From an uncultured Clostridia bacterium (GTDB lineage: Bacteria; Bacillota; Clostridia; Peptostreptococcales; Anaerovoracaceae): 17,791 nt of DNA. Below, one piece after another: positions 6,193 to 13,993 of the stretch. The stretch lies in assembly GCA_946402595.1 (NCBI GenBank), contig CAMIWY010000003.1:1-17791 (forward strand). Reading direction: 5' to 3'. The notes under the pieces are model-generated. The model was given only the letters and a program-made list of their open reading frames with translations. It was not told where the DNA came from and ran no database searches. Numbering within the stretch: position 1 is the first letter of the stretch; each line of letters opens with the position of its first letter. A program made the translations under genes and the position numbers.

Positions 6193-7965
6193 TTATATCT
6201 TCATTGTCAGCACGTTCATTCCCAGAATGTTCTGGTATTCGACGTCCTTGAGTATCCCGAATATCATCTTTAATCCAATATTGGATCCCGCGTCACCGCC
6301 TTCAGCGATCCGGTTCATGGTTACAGGGTCAAACGCCTTGCAGTCATCTCTGAGTCTGAGGATTATATCATCGCCCTTGTGTACCACACGAACATCTATG
6401 GTATGCGCCCGGTTATCACCGGCAAAACCGTGTTCAACGATGTTCCCGGCCATCTCTTCCATCGCAAGGCCCGCAAGATATGACCGTCTGTTGTCTATGC
6501 CCTTCACAGTACAGAAGTTCTGTATTCTCTGTGAGATGGTGACGACCTCCTCCATGCTTCTTACAGTCAGGTCAAGCCTTTCATCAGGAGATACGCCGAA
6601 GTCAGGCGGTATGACCATGAGCTCAAACATGTCTGACGGGATCTTCCTGTTCTTAACACATGCATATACGAAGAAGATCAGGAGAATGACCATTCCGTTC
6701 AGGATATTGGCATAGTAGAGTCCGTTTATTCCTATTGCAGGAATGAGTACCGCACTGAATGCTACAACACAGACAATACCGTCCATGAGAGACACCAGGT
6801 GTACCAGGACATGTTTGCCCGATGCCTGTCCGTAGCATGTAAAGTGCATCGCAGGGATCGCAAGCACCATACATACCGGCAGGAGCCTGAAGCCCCAGAC
6901 AGTCATCATGAATACAGGGTTCGTCGGATCCTTATAGAAAATGTGCGTTTCAGGTACGGCAAGGATCATTAAAACAGCAGATATGGCAGCCATCAGCGGA
7001 ACGAACCTGCTGAACATTACTCTCATTACATCCATAAGTGTCTGCCTGTCTTCCTCACCTACACTCACACTTATCATCATCCTTGATACGGCAACAAAGC
7101 CCGCCGGAATGGCCCAGAATACTGCCAGGAAATTATTGCAGGCTGTGAAAGCGGAGATCCCCGCCCCGCCTACGTATGCTTCAAGCAGTTTGTTGACAGC
7201 AAGGCCGCGGAAAGCCTGATAGATATTGGTAGCCGCACCCGGGAATCCGATCGCCAGTATCGCGATGCACTCTGCCCATACGATCTCTTTCAGTCTGAAT
7301 TTCATCTGTGATTTTCCACTGATGAAATGCCCTGCCTGTACGGCAAAAAAGACCCACATTCCCGCAGATGAAGCGAGTGCCAGACCGAAAGCCTCCAGCC
7401 CCAGGACCTTTACGAACAGGAAGTTGAACAGAAGATTGGATATTATGAAGGCAATGCTTGCAGTCATCGCTCTCCTGTTCCTGTTTTCCATAGAAAGGAA
7501 TATCGTAAACTGGCTTCCGATCATGAACGGGATTATGCCTATTGCCTGACCGGTTATATAGCGGTTGAGGATCGCCCTTACCTGGTCGTCATGTGTGAGG
7601 AATCCGGTATTATCAGTAAACGCAAGAAACACAAGGATCAGCGACAGCAGCGTTCCGATGGTCCCTGCGAGGATGATATCCAGCGTATACACATTGTGCA
7701 TTTTGCCCTGCTCGTTCTGGCCCAGATATTTTCCGCACAGTATGCTCGCACCTCCGGTCAGTACAGTCCCCGTCATTGCCACAAGGGTATTCACAGGCCA
7801 GTAGATACCTACTGCAGTCATTGCGTCCACACCGACGAAGTTACTGGCAAAATAAGTGGAGACGATACCGTTGACTGCGCCTATTGCGGCAAGCAGTATC
7901 TGTATCGGCAGCAGCCTGAACATCAGTCTGGTCAGTATTTTTCTGTTGGATGTTATTCCTTCCAT
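6193..7965 (-). CDS. MATE-family transporter fused to an RsbW/SpoIIAB-like ATPase domain
   Basis: Residues 1-438 form a MATE-type multidrug/organic cation antiporter with about 12 hydrophobic helices, NRKILTRLMFRLLPIQ at the start, and a conserved Pro- and Asn-rich core. After a linker (439-465) a cytoplasmic HATPase domain of the anti-sigma-factor kinase type occupies 466-590: an N-box with Glu503-Glu504 and Asn508 (EEMAGNIVEH), a G1-like LRDDC with Asp540 (Cys replaces the usual Gly) and a G2 box GSNIGLKMI at 560-568. Such domains bind ATP and, in RsbW and SpoIIAB, phosphorylate an anti-sigma-factor antagonist; here the role is unknown. No STAS-domain or PP2C partner is in the window. An AAGGGG ribosome binding site lies 8 bases before the ATG. 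It lies 22 bases after the alpha-galactosidase gene and 21 before the Nudix gene, so cotranscription is likely. The frame is continuous, so the fusion is not a stop-codon artefact. Confidence 0.92.
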   Translation of the reverse strand: MEGITSNRKILTRLMFRLLPIQILLAAIGAVNGIVSTYFASNFVGVDAMTAVGIYWPVNTLVAMTGTVLTGGASILCGKYLGQNEQGKMHNVYTLDIILAGTIGTLLSLILVFLAFTDNTGFLTHDDQVRAILNRYITGQAIGIIPFMIGSQFTIFLSMENRNRRAMTASIAFIISNLLFNFLFVKVLGLEAFGLALASSAGMWVFFAVQAGHFISGKSQMKFRLKEIVWAECIAILAIGFPGAATNIYQAFRGLAVNKLLEAYVGGAGISAFTACNNFLAVFWAIPAGFVAVSRMMISVSVGEEDRQTLMDVMRVMFSRFVPLMAAISAVLMILAVPETHIFYKDPTNPVFMMTVWGFRLLPVCMVLAIPAMHFTCYGQASGKHVLVHLVSLMDGIVCVVAFSAVLIPAIGINGLYYANILNGMVILLIFFVYACVKNRKIPSDMFELMVIPPDFGVSPDERLDLTVRSMEEVVTISQRIQNFCTVKGIDNRRSYLAGLAMEEMAGNIVEHGFAGDNRAHTIDVRVVHKGDDIILRLRDDCKAFDPVTMNRIAEGGDAGSNIGLKMIFGILKDVEYQNILGMNVLTMKI

Positions 7966-7987
7966 TCAGTATTCCCCTTGCCAACTG

Positions 7988-10021
7988 TTATTTTATGGTA
8001 AGTATGGCTGTCTCTGCCGATTCCTGCATGTCAGCATAATACAGGCAGCCTTCAGATACTACCTTATCTGTGATATCTTCACCGTTCAGGTATACAGCAG
8101 ATGGCTCGGTTTCAGACAGCCATCCGGTCCTGCCCGATGCTTTCATCACAAATGTCACAGAATCACTGTTTTCTGTTATGTTCTCTGCAGCCGCGACTCC
8201 GGCGTATTTGTCGAGAAGTCCCAGGAATGCTGCTTTACCAGTGAATGGAACTATCACATACCATGCGTATCCGTCCCTGTCTATCTCAGCTTCAAACTTT
8301 TCTCCAGCACCGAGAAGATGCGCTTCCTGTCTGAAATAATCATATACCCAGTATTTTTCCGCACCGGCGATTTCCGGCACTTCTTCAGGAGCAAAAGATA
8401 CTGTCTGTCTGCTGCCTGTGAGATTGTATGCTGCTATCCCGCCTGCATATGCGATGCCTCCGCAGGCTGCATAATTGCTCAGCTTGAGAACGCCTTCCTT
8501 CACAGGGTCCGTAAAAACGCAGTCCTCTGTCGGCCTTGCAGATCTTGCCATCATGAGAAGCTTTCCGTCACTGCATGCAAGAGGCTTCAGTACGTCAGGA
8601 TCAGTCTCGCCGATCTTGTCGCTGAAGTACACCGGACCGCCGCTGATCGCTCTCAGCAGGCTGTGCTTGGCCGCATACGGATGTTTTGTCCAGAACATGT
8701 CCCAGTCGCAGCAGTATATCTCATTGTGATAAATCGAGTTGTATGCGTTCTGGAGGAGATGCTCGACAAAACTCTCATCCCTGCTCGGGAAGAAATCATC
8801 GCTGTTGCGGGATATCGCCGAGGCTGGTCTTGCCAGAACATTCTCCATCGCCATTCCCATGCAGTTTATGATGGCACCGTCCATCTCGAAAGAGCCGCTT
8901 TCAAGCTCTCTGTTCATTCCTCTTGCCGCTTCAGCAACAGGGACCTCGTTCTCATAGTAGAACGGAGCCGTGCTCTGTCCGTCGACCTTGATGAAATCGA
9001 TACCCTCACTCTTGAGAAGCCTGCACCAGTCGCGGTAGAATCCGCTTCCGTGCCTGTAATCAGGAATAAGGACGTTATTGGCTGTCCTGTAGAGATACTT
9101 CTCCTCTTCCTGAGCGAGGCTGCTCTCCGGATCGACGCCGCCCCAGTATCCTCCGAGAGCATGCCATATGCCGAACGTGTCTATATTGCTCCTGCTCCGG
9201 ATATCCTCGATAACTGGTCTGAATCCGCCAGGGAACTTAGCCCTGTCCGGTGCAAAATCCGTGATCATCTTATCTCTTGACGGGAACCATCCGTCATCGA
9301 AGAGCATCCATCTCACCGGTACTTCCTTGTCTATGAGTTCGTCAGCCTTCTGTGTGACCAGGTCAGCTGATATGTCAGTGTAGAAAGCATCCCAGCTGCA
9401 CCATCCCAGATATCTGAACATCTCCGGGATGCGCCTCTCTTCTCTCGGCAGGATGCCTTTCTCCTTTATTAGCCATGCAAAAGCTCTGTGCACCGCCTCG
9501 TATGCGGTATCAGCTTCTGCATATACATACATGATCTCATCCAGAGATTCCAGTCCTCCTCTCAAGGCGGTCATCACGAGGCATATTTCGTCCTCTGTGC
9601 CCCCTGTCAGATATGATTTGAATCTGTCCCCGACCACAGGCACAAGGCATCCGCATCTGTCAGCATATCTGAACAGTGCGACCTGCGTCCTGTCAGGTAT
9701 ATCCTTAAAGCTGTCAGCAAATCCCGGACGCGACCACCATGGTCCGAACATATACAGTGAGGTTATCTTCTCAGGGACTTCATCAGGCCTGAAATATACT
9801 GTTACAGGCGCTTCCATCGCAAGATTGACATGCTCCTCAAGGAGCGGCTCCTTATAGCATATCCTGAGCTTCAGCCCGCAGAGCCTTACGCCGTCTTCCT
9901 CTCTTTCATATGCAGACAGGAGCATGTTGTCGCATGACACCTCTTTTCCGTCTGCTGCCATGACTACCTCATGGCTTTTGCCCTTCTGGCGGCTGATCTT
10001 TAATCTCAGTTCCCCTTTCAT
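7988..10021 (-). CDS. GH36 Sip1/raffinose-synthase-type alpha-galactosidase
   Basis: Probable intracellular glycosidase that removes alpha-linked galactose from oligosaccharides such as raffinose-type sugars or galactomannan fragments. There is no signal peptide. An N-terminal beta-rich domain (1-195) precedes the TIM barrel, where the raffinose-synthase subgroup motifs appear: LGWCSWDAFYTDIS at 205-218, FDDGW at 241-245, KVDGQ with the likely nucleophile Asp347, and RNSDDF at 405-410 with the likely acid/base Asp408 or Asp409. A C-terminal beta domain follows. The length of 677 residues fits bacterial members. GGAGG lies 9 bases before the ATG. A good promoter lies upstream, and the MATE fusion follows after 22 bases. 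Plant relatives include galactosyltransferases (raffinose and stachyose synthases), so transglycosylation cannot be excluded. Confidence 0.92.
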   Translation of the reverse strand: MKGELRLKISRQKGKSHEVVMAADGKEVSCDNMLLSAYEREEDGVRLCGLKLRICYKEPLLEEHVNLAMEAPVTVYFRPDEVPEKITSLYMFGPWWSRPGFADSFKDIPDRTQVALFRYADRCGCLVPVVGDRFKSYLTGGTEDEICLVMTALRGGLESLDEIMYVYAEADTAYEAVHRAFAWLIKEKGILPREERRIPEMFRYLGWCSWDAFYTDISADLVTQKADELIDKEVPVRWMLFDDGWFPSRDKMITDFAPDRAKFPGGFRPVIEDIRSRSNIDTFGIWHALGGYWGGVDPESSLAQEEEKYLYRTANNVLIPDYRHGSGFYRDWCRLLKSEGIDFIKVDGQSTAPFYYENEVPVAEAARGMNRELESGSFEMDGAIINCMGMAMENVLARPASAISRNSDDFFPSRDESFVEHLLQNAYNSIYHNEIYCCDWDMFWTKHPYAAKHSLLRAISGGPVYFSDKIGETDPDVLKPLACSDGKLLMMARSARPTEDCVFTDPVKEGVLKLSNYAACGGIAYAGGIAAYNLTGSRQTVSFAPEEVPEIAGAEKYWVYDYFRQEAHLLGAGEKFEAEIDRDGYAWYVIVPFTGKAAFLGLLDKYAGVAAAENITENSDSVTFVMKASGRTGWLSETEPSAVYLNGEDITDKVVSEGCLYYADMQESAETAILTIK

Positions 10022-10049
10022 GTATACGGTCCTCCATCATTTATTCTGC

Positions 10050-10060
10050 TCATCTGACCC
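10050..10060. repeat. 11-base match to the CbxX-operon palindrome in the alpha-galactosidase leader
   Basis: TCATCTGACCC is identical to positions 4-14 of the 14-bp palindrome at 15284-15297. The left three bases (TGC instead of GGG) do not match, so only one half-site plus the centre is kept. It lies in the predicted 5' leader, about 36-46 bases after the expected transcription start. Confidence 0.4.
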
Positions 10061-10101
10061 GCTAAAGCTGATGCCGGGCGGGATCAGTTCATTCAGAAAT
10101 A

Positions 10102-10130
10102 ATTTTAATTCTTTTGCCCTGCAATCGCAA
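10102..10130 (-). promoter_or_regulatory. Sigma-A-type promoter of the alpha-galactosidase operon
   Basis: On the minus strand TTGCGA (10130-10125) and TAAAAT (10107-10102) are separated by exactly 17 bases, with 4 and 5 matches to the consensus hexamers. The predicted start is at about 10095, leaving a leader of some 74 bases. The -35 overlaps TGCAATCGCAAGAA (10120-10133), which resembles a catabolite-responsive element with one mismatch to the core TGNAANCGNNNNCA; CcpA control is possible but speculative. Confidence 0.65.
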
Positions 10131-10198
10131 GAAAACCGGTTCCGCCTGAAAAGGATCCGGACCCCGATACGGATAATTAATTTATGCATCCCGATTAG

Positions 10199-10207
10199 TG
10201 TTACAAT
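10199..10207 (+). promoter_or_regulatory. Extended -10 promoter of the GH25 gene
   Basis: The plus strand reads TG, one base, then TACAAT, an extended -10 box. The 17-base spacing would put a very weak -35 (AATTTA) at 10179-10184. The predicted start is near 10214, giving a short leader that carries GGGAGGGG. It is the only promoter-like element between the divergent alpha-galactosidase promoter and the lysozyme start. Confidence 0.5.
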
Positions 10208-10240
10208 AAAACAGACAGATAACTGACCACCGGGAGGGGC

Positions 10241-11491
10241 ATGCCAATGAGAGCAGGACGCGAGATACAGAAGCCGAAAAGAAACTACAGAACGTTCAGA
10301 ATACTTCTGATCCTTATACTTGTTCTGATAATAGCGATCGCAGCCACAGCAGCTTATTCGTACAAGTCTGCGAAGGATTCACTTGACATAAGCTTTACCG
10401 AGAAAACGCCGCAGGTAGAAGCCGGCGGTGAGTATGCGGCAATGGACTTTGTCAGGGATTCTGAGGGTGAAGTCACTCCGTCCGGAGAGTTTCTCAAGAC
10501 AGACAAAACAGGCAGCAAAGAAATCGTATACACTGTCTCCAAGCCTGTTCTTGGCGGGCTCATGACTGCATCAGAGGAATATACACTTGCATATAACGTC
10601 GTGGACACTGTTCCGCCTCTCATCCTGTGGAACGGTGACGGCACGGTGCTTGAGCGCTATGAGAAGTTCGACATCAACGATGTCATAGGATACGGAGACA
10701 ACGCAGATCCTGAGCCTTCTATAGAAATCGAGGGTGAAGTAAGGATGGCAAGGCTGGGCAGGTACCCTCTTCATGTGAAGATAACTGATGCTTCAGGCAA
10801 CAGCACGGATGCCGATCTGACCGTGGAGGTCGCTGATTCAGTTCCTGTGTACACAGATGATTCCCCGAGGACGCAGTTTACGGATTTCGTCTCAGCATAT
10901 AAGGGCAGCGGGCGTTCTTTCGGTATCGATGTATCCACCTGGCAGGGTGATATTGACTTTGACGCTGTAAAGAAGGCCGGATGTGAGTTTGTCATAATCA
11001 GGATCGGCTACTCTGCAGACGGGAAGATAGAAAAGGACAGCCAGTTCGAGCAGAACTATGAGAACGCACGGGCTGCGGGGCTTAAGACAGGCGTATACCT
11101 GTACAGCTACGATAACACCGAAAAGGAAGTCCGCGCATCTGCTGACCAGATCATAGAGATCCTCGGTGAGGAAAAGCCTGACCTTCCGGTCGTATTCGAC
11201 TGGGAGAACTTCGGTCAGTTCCAGACGTACAAAGTGAGTTTTGCAGGTCTCAACGGTCTCTATGATGCATTCGCAGAACAGCTGTCATCCGCAGGCTATG
11301 ACTGCATGTTATACGGCAACAAGAACAGTCTTGAGAAGGTATGGGCTGATACGGATACGAGACCTGTATGGCTCGCCCACTATACTGACAAAACAGACTA
11401 CAAGGGTCCGTACGTAATGTGGCAGGCAAGCCAGACAGGCAATATAGACGGTATAGAAGGTGATGTGGATATGGACATCCTCTACGAATAG
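10241..11491 (+). CDS. Membrane-anchored GH25 lysozyme (N-acetylmuramidase)
   Basis: Predicted to cut the beta-1,4 bond between N-acetylmuramic acid and N-acetylglucosamine in peptidoglycan outside the membrane. A basic N-terminus (1-20) precedes a signal-anchor helix at about 21-40. Residues 45-122 form an extracellular beta-rich part and 123-198 an Ig/cadherin-like domain (DTVPPLI to the GRYPLHVKITDASGNST strand pair). The GH25 barrel covers 226-416: FGIDVSTWQG with Asp230, VVFDWE with Asp320 and Glu322, and Asp408/Asp410 near the end. GGGAGGGG lies 3 bases before the first ATG but 9 before the second (10247), so translation may start at codon 3. Sole plus-strand gene in the middle of the window; it converges on the beta-mannosidase gene with 4 bases between stops. 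It may act in the cell's own wall remodelling rather than as a phage lysin, since no phage genes are near. Confidence 0.94.
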   Translation: MPMRAGREIQKPKRNYRTFRILLILILVLIIAIAATAAYSYKSAKDSLDISFTEKTPQVEAGGEYAAMDFVRDSEGEVTPSGEFLKTDKTGSKEIVYTVSKPVLGGLMTASEEYTLAYNVVDTVPPLILWNGDGTVLERYEKFDINDVIGYGDNADPEPSIEIEGEVRMARLGRYPLHVKITDASGNSTDADLTVEVADSVPVYTDDSPRTQFTDFVSAYKGSGRSFGIDVSTWQGDIDFDAVKKAGCEFVIIRIGYSADGKIEKDSQFEQNYENARAAGLKTGVYLYSYDNTEKEVRASADQIIEILGEEKPDLPVVFDWENFGQFQTYKVSFAGLNGLYDAFAEQLSSAGYDCMLYGNKNSLEKVWADTDTRPVWLAHYTDKTDYKGPYVMWQASQTGNIDGIEGDVDMDILYE

Positions 11492-11495
11492 ATCA

Positions 11496-13988
11496 TCACC
11501 GGATGTCGTATGTACTCCTCAGGCGCAGGCCGTCAGGTCTTCCCCTGAGGATTTTTATTCTTTTCTCACCCGGCTCCATGTCAAAATAGTTATCCGACAG
11601 GACCAGGTCTTCGTTATCATTGAGGATCTCAACATCACGCGCGTATGCAGAAGCACTGATGATGATCTCATCATCGCCAAGGCGCCATGAAAGCTCAGGA
11701 TCCCTGAAGTGATAGTACTTAGGCTGACAGAAGATCACGCTTCCTTCTGAAATGACTTCCCCGTTCTCTTCCATCCTGTACGAAACATGATCGTCATAGA
11801 GATCTGCATCAGGCATGTCTTCCCTTTCAAGCCATACAGCACTCAGCGCAGGGACCGTTACGGTCTCTTTTCTTTCGTCACGGCTTCTTCCGGAGCTGTC
11901 ACGCTTCTGCCATATGACATCTACAGTATGTTCTTCCATGGTCTCATTGCTCACATTGAACCTTACCGACTTTTTTACTTCATAAGGCTCTGCATTAGGG
12001 TTGGTGTCCTGCGTCAGGATACCTTCCTCCTCGCATGACAGCAGCAGCGGAGCAAAAAACCTCTTCTCATAATAGTGAAGAGCCTTCCACCTGCCGTAAT
12101 AGTCTATTGATGACCAGCTTGCGACCGGCCAGCAGTCGTTGAGCTGCCATACGACGGTTCCCATGCACCTGCCGCGGTGTCTTCTGAAGTGCTCTACGCC
12201 ATAGCGGATAGCCTGCGCCTGCAGCAGCTGCGAGGCATATACGGTCATCTCAAATGCTGCAGGATACAGATATGTCTGCGACATGTACGAAGCGATCTTG
12301 CCGTTGGCCGCAGCATTTCTATGATGCTTTTCCATCACATACGAATATATGTTGCGATCCTCAGGTTCAGTGAACGACTCTATCGTTTTCATCGCCGGGA
12401 AGGACTGGAAGCCGAACTCAGAGAGATATCTGAAATGGAACTTCCTGTATTCCGTAAAAGGCTTGTTTCCGTGCCACACATCCCAGTAGTGCACGTCTCC
12501 CCTGTTCTCCGCATTAGGCTCATCGAATCCCCCGCCGCTTGACGGGCTTGCCGGCCAGTAGAATGTCTGAGGATCAGTCTTCTCCAGTATCTCCGGGAAA
12601 ATCTCCTCGTACATCCTGAGATAGAATCTCCTGAGTTCAGGAGTATTGACCCACTGCCCTTCATCGGCAAACTGCTCCATCTCATTGTTTCCGCACCAGA
12701 GACCCAGGCTCGCATGATGGCGGAGCCTCCTGACATTGTCTTCGATCTCGGCTCTGATGTTTGCCTCGAATTCTCCGGACAGGTCATATGCAGCGCATGC
12801 GAACATGAAGTCCTGCCACACTATCAGGCCAAGTTCATCGCAGTTATCGTAGAACCCGTCTTCGGGATAATAGCCGCCTCCCCACACTCTTATGCAGTTG
12901 TGGTTCGCCAGGCGCGCGTCCTCAAGAAGACGTCTTGTCCTCTCAAGGGACGTCCTGCCTGTCAGGCTGTCCTCCGGGATATAGTCTGCGCCCATTGCGA
13001 ATATCTCTGTTCCGTTGACCGTATGGGCAAAACTCTCTCCGTATTCATCTTTACGTCTTGTGACAGTCATCGTGCGAAGACCGATCCTTCGCTCCCATGC
13101 GTCCAGCATTTTGCCTTCCGAAAGAAGTGTCACCCTGACCGTATAGAGCGGCTGTGAACCGTAACCTGCAGGATACCACAGCTGCGGATCGGATATGACA
13201 AAATCTTCCAATGCGTCACCGCTTGCGATCAGCTCTCCGTCCGGACTGAACACCTCTGCCATGCAGCTGATATCTGCATCTGCTGCCCCTGCATACTCGA
13301 GCTCAGGCTCGAATCTCAGAGTCACGCTGCCGTCTGCATGCTCCTGTCTTATGTATACGCTGTCTATGGCAGCAGTATCATAACCTGTGATCCTTACCGG
13401 CCTGAATATGCCGCATCCCGGGAGCCTCGGGCCCCAGTCCCAGCCGAACATGCAGTGAGCCTTGCGGAGATACGGGAAACCTCTCATCGCATCTTCCGTG
13501 CCCTCAAGAGGCTTCTCTGCATATTTTCTCCGGATGTACTCTGTCGGCGAAAGGAACAGGATGCTGAGGCAGTTGTCTTCCGCCTTCAGGATATCCCGGA
13601 TATCATACTTCCAGGTCCTGTGCATGTTGTCAGCTGTGCCGAGGAGCACCCCGTTGAGTCTTATTTCAGCCAGTGTATCAAGTCCTTCAAACACGAGGCG
13701 GATGCGGTCCCTGCAGAGAATATCAGCAGCCGCATCAAACGAAGTCTCATATATGTAATCCCTGTCTGACAGTCTGAGAGCCTCAAGTTCGTTGTCCCTG
13801 TAATACGGATCTTCTATCCTGCCGGCTCTGAGAAGATCAGAGTACAGATCCCCGGGCACTGCAGCCGGGACCGTCTCTGTACCTGCATTATCATCTGCCA
13901 TGCGAAGAGACCAGCACGAATCGATCTCCATGCTGGTCTTCATATCTTTGCTTATTCTGTTTTCGTAATTGATGCCAGTGCGCTCCAT
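11496..13988 (-). CDS. GH2 beta-mannosidase
   Basis: Exo-acting retaining glycosidase expected to release mannose from the non-reducing end of beta-mannosides or manno-oligosaccharides in the cytoplasm; no signal peptide. The N-terminal sugar-binding domain (about 20-200) contains FGWDWGPRLPGCG, the immunoglobulin-like domain follows, and the TIM barrel carries IRVWGGGYYPED, WCGNNE with acid/base Glu436, and SEFGFQ with nucleophile Glu524. These motifs are typical of beta-mannosidase rather than beta-galactosidase or glucuronidase. The total of 830 residues fits. The first ATG lies 5 bases past the CbxX stop with only a weak AGGG before it; the family start resembles MEIDSCWSLR, so codon 16 or 20 (13943 or 13931) may be the real start. 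It is almost surely cotranscribed with the CbxX gene. The last part of the gene contains the terminator-like hairpin of the convergent GH25 gene. Confidence 0.94.
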   Translation of the reverse strand: MERTGINYENRISKDMKTSMEIDSCWSLRMADDNAGTETVPAAVPGDLYSDLLRAGRIEDPYYRDNELEALRLSDRDYIYETSFDAAADILCRDRIRLVFEGLDTLAEIRLNGVLLGTADNMHRTWKYDIRDILKAEDNCLSILFLSPTEYIRRKYAEKPLEGTEDAMRGFPYLRKAHCMFGWDWGPRLPGCGIFRPVRITGYDTAAIDSVYIRQEHADGSVTLRFEPELEYAGAADADISCMAEVFSPDGELIASGDALEDFVISDPQLWYPAGYGSQPLYTVRVTLLSEGKMLDAWERRIGLRTMTVTRRKDEYGESFAHTVNGTEIFAMGADYIPEDSLTGRTSLERTRRLLEDARLANHNCIRVWGGGYYPEDGFYDNCDELGLIVWQDFMFACAAYDLSGEFEANIRAEIEDNVRRLRHHASLGLWCGNNEMEQFADEGQWVNTPELRRFYLRMYEEIFPEILEKTDPQTFYWPASPSSGGGFDEPNAENRGDVHYWDVWHGNKPFTEYRKFHFRYLSEFGFQSFPAMKTIESFTEPEDRNIYSYVMEKHHRNAAANGKIASYMSQTYLYPAAFEMTVYASQLLQAQAIRYGVEHFRRHRGRCMGTVVWQLNDCWPVASWSSIDYYGRWKALHYYEKRFFAPLLLSCEEEGILTQDTNPNAEPYEVKKSVRFNVSNETMEEHTVDVIWQKRDSSGRSRDERKETVTVPALSAVWLEREDMPDADLYDDHVSYRMEENGEVISEGSVIFCQPKYYHFRDPELSWRLGDDEIIISASAYARDVEILNDNEDLVLSDNYFDMEPGEKRIKILRGRPDGLRLRSTYDIR
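11516..11556 (+). terminator. Probable terminator of the GH25 gene inside the beta-mannosidase 3' end
   Basis: TCCTCAGG (11516-11523) pairs perfectly with CCTGAGGA (11544-11551) around a 20-base loop, followed by TTTTT (11552-11556) and further T-rich sequence. It begins 25 bases after the GH25 stop codon. The large loop lowers confidence. The hairpin lies in the coding sequence of the opposite-strand gene. Confidence 0.55.
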
Positions 13989-13993
13989 ATACC

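Noticed and set aside
7856..9280. 474-codon plus-strand ORF opposite the alpha-galactosidase and MATE genes
   Set aside because: It lies antisense to two well-identified genes, has no ribosome binding site and its translation is rich in Cys, His and Ser in the way shadow frames are.
10241..11491. GH25 gene as a phage endolysin and sign of a prophage
   Set aside because: The protein has an N-terminal membrane anchor and an Ig-like domain, and no holin, tail, integrase or other phage gene is near.
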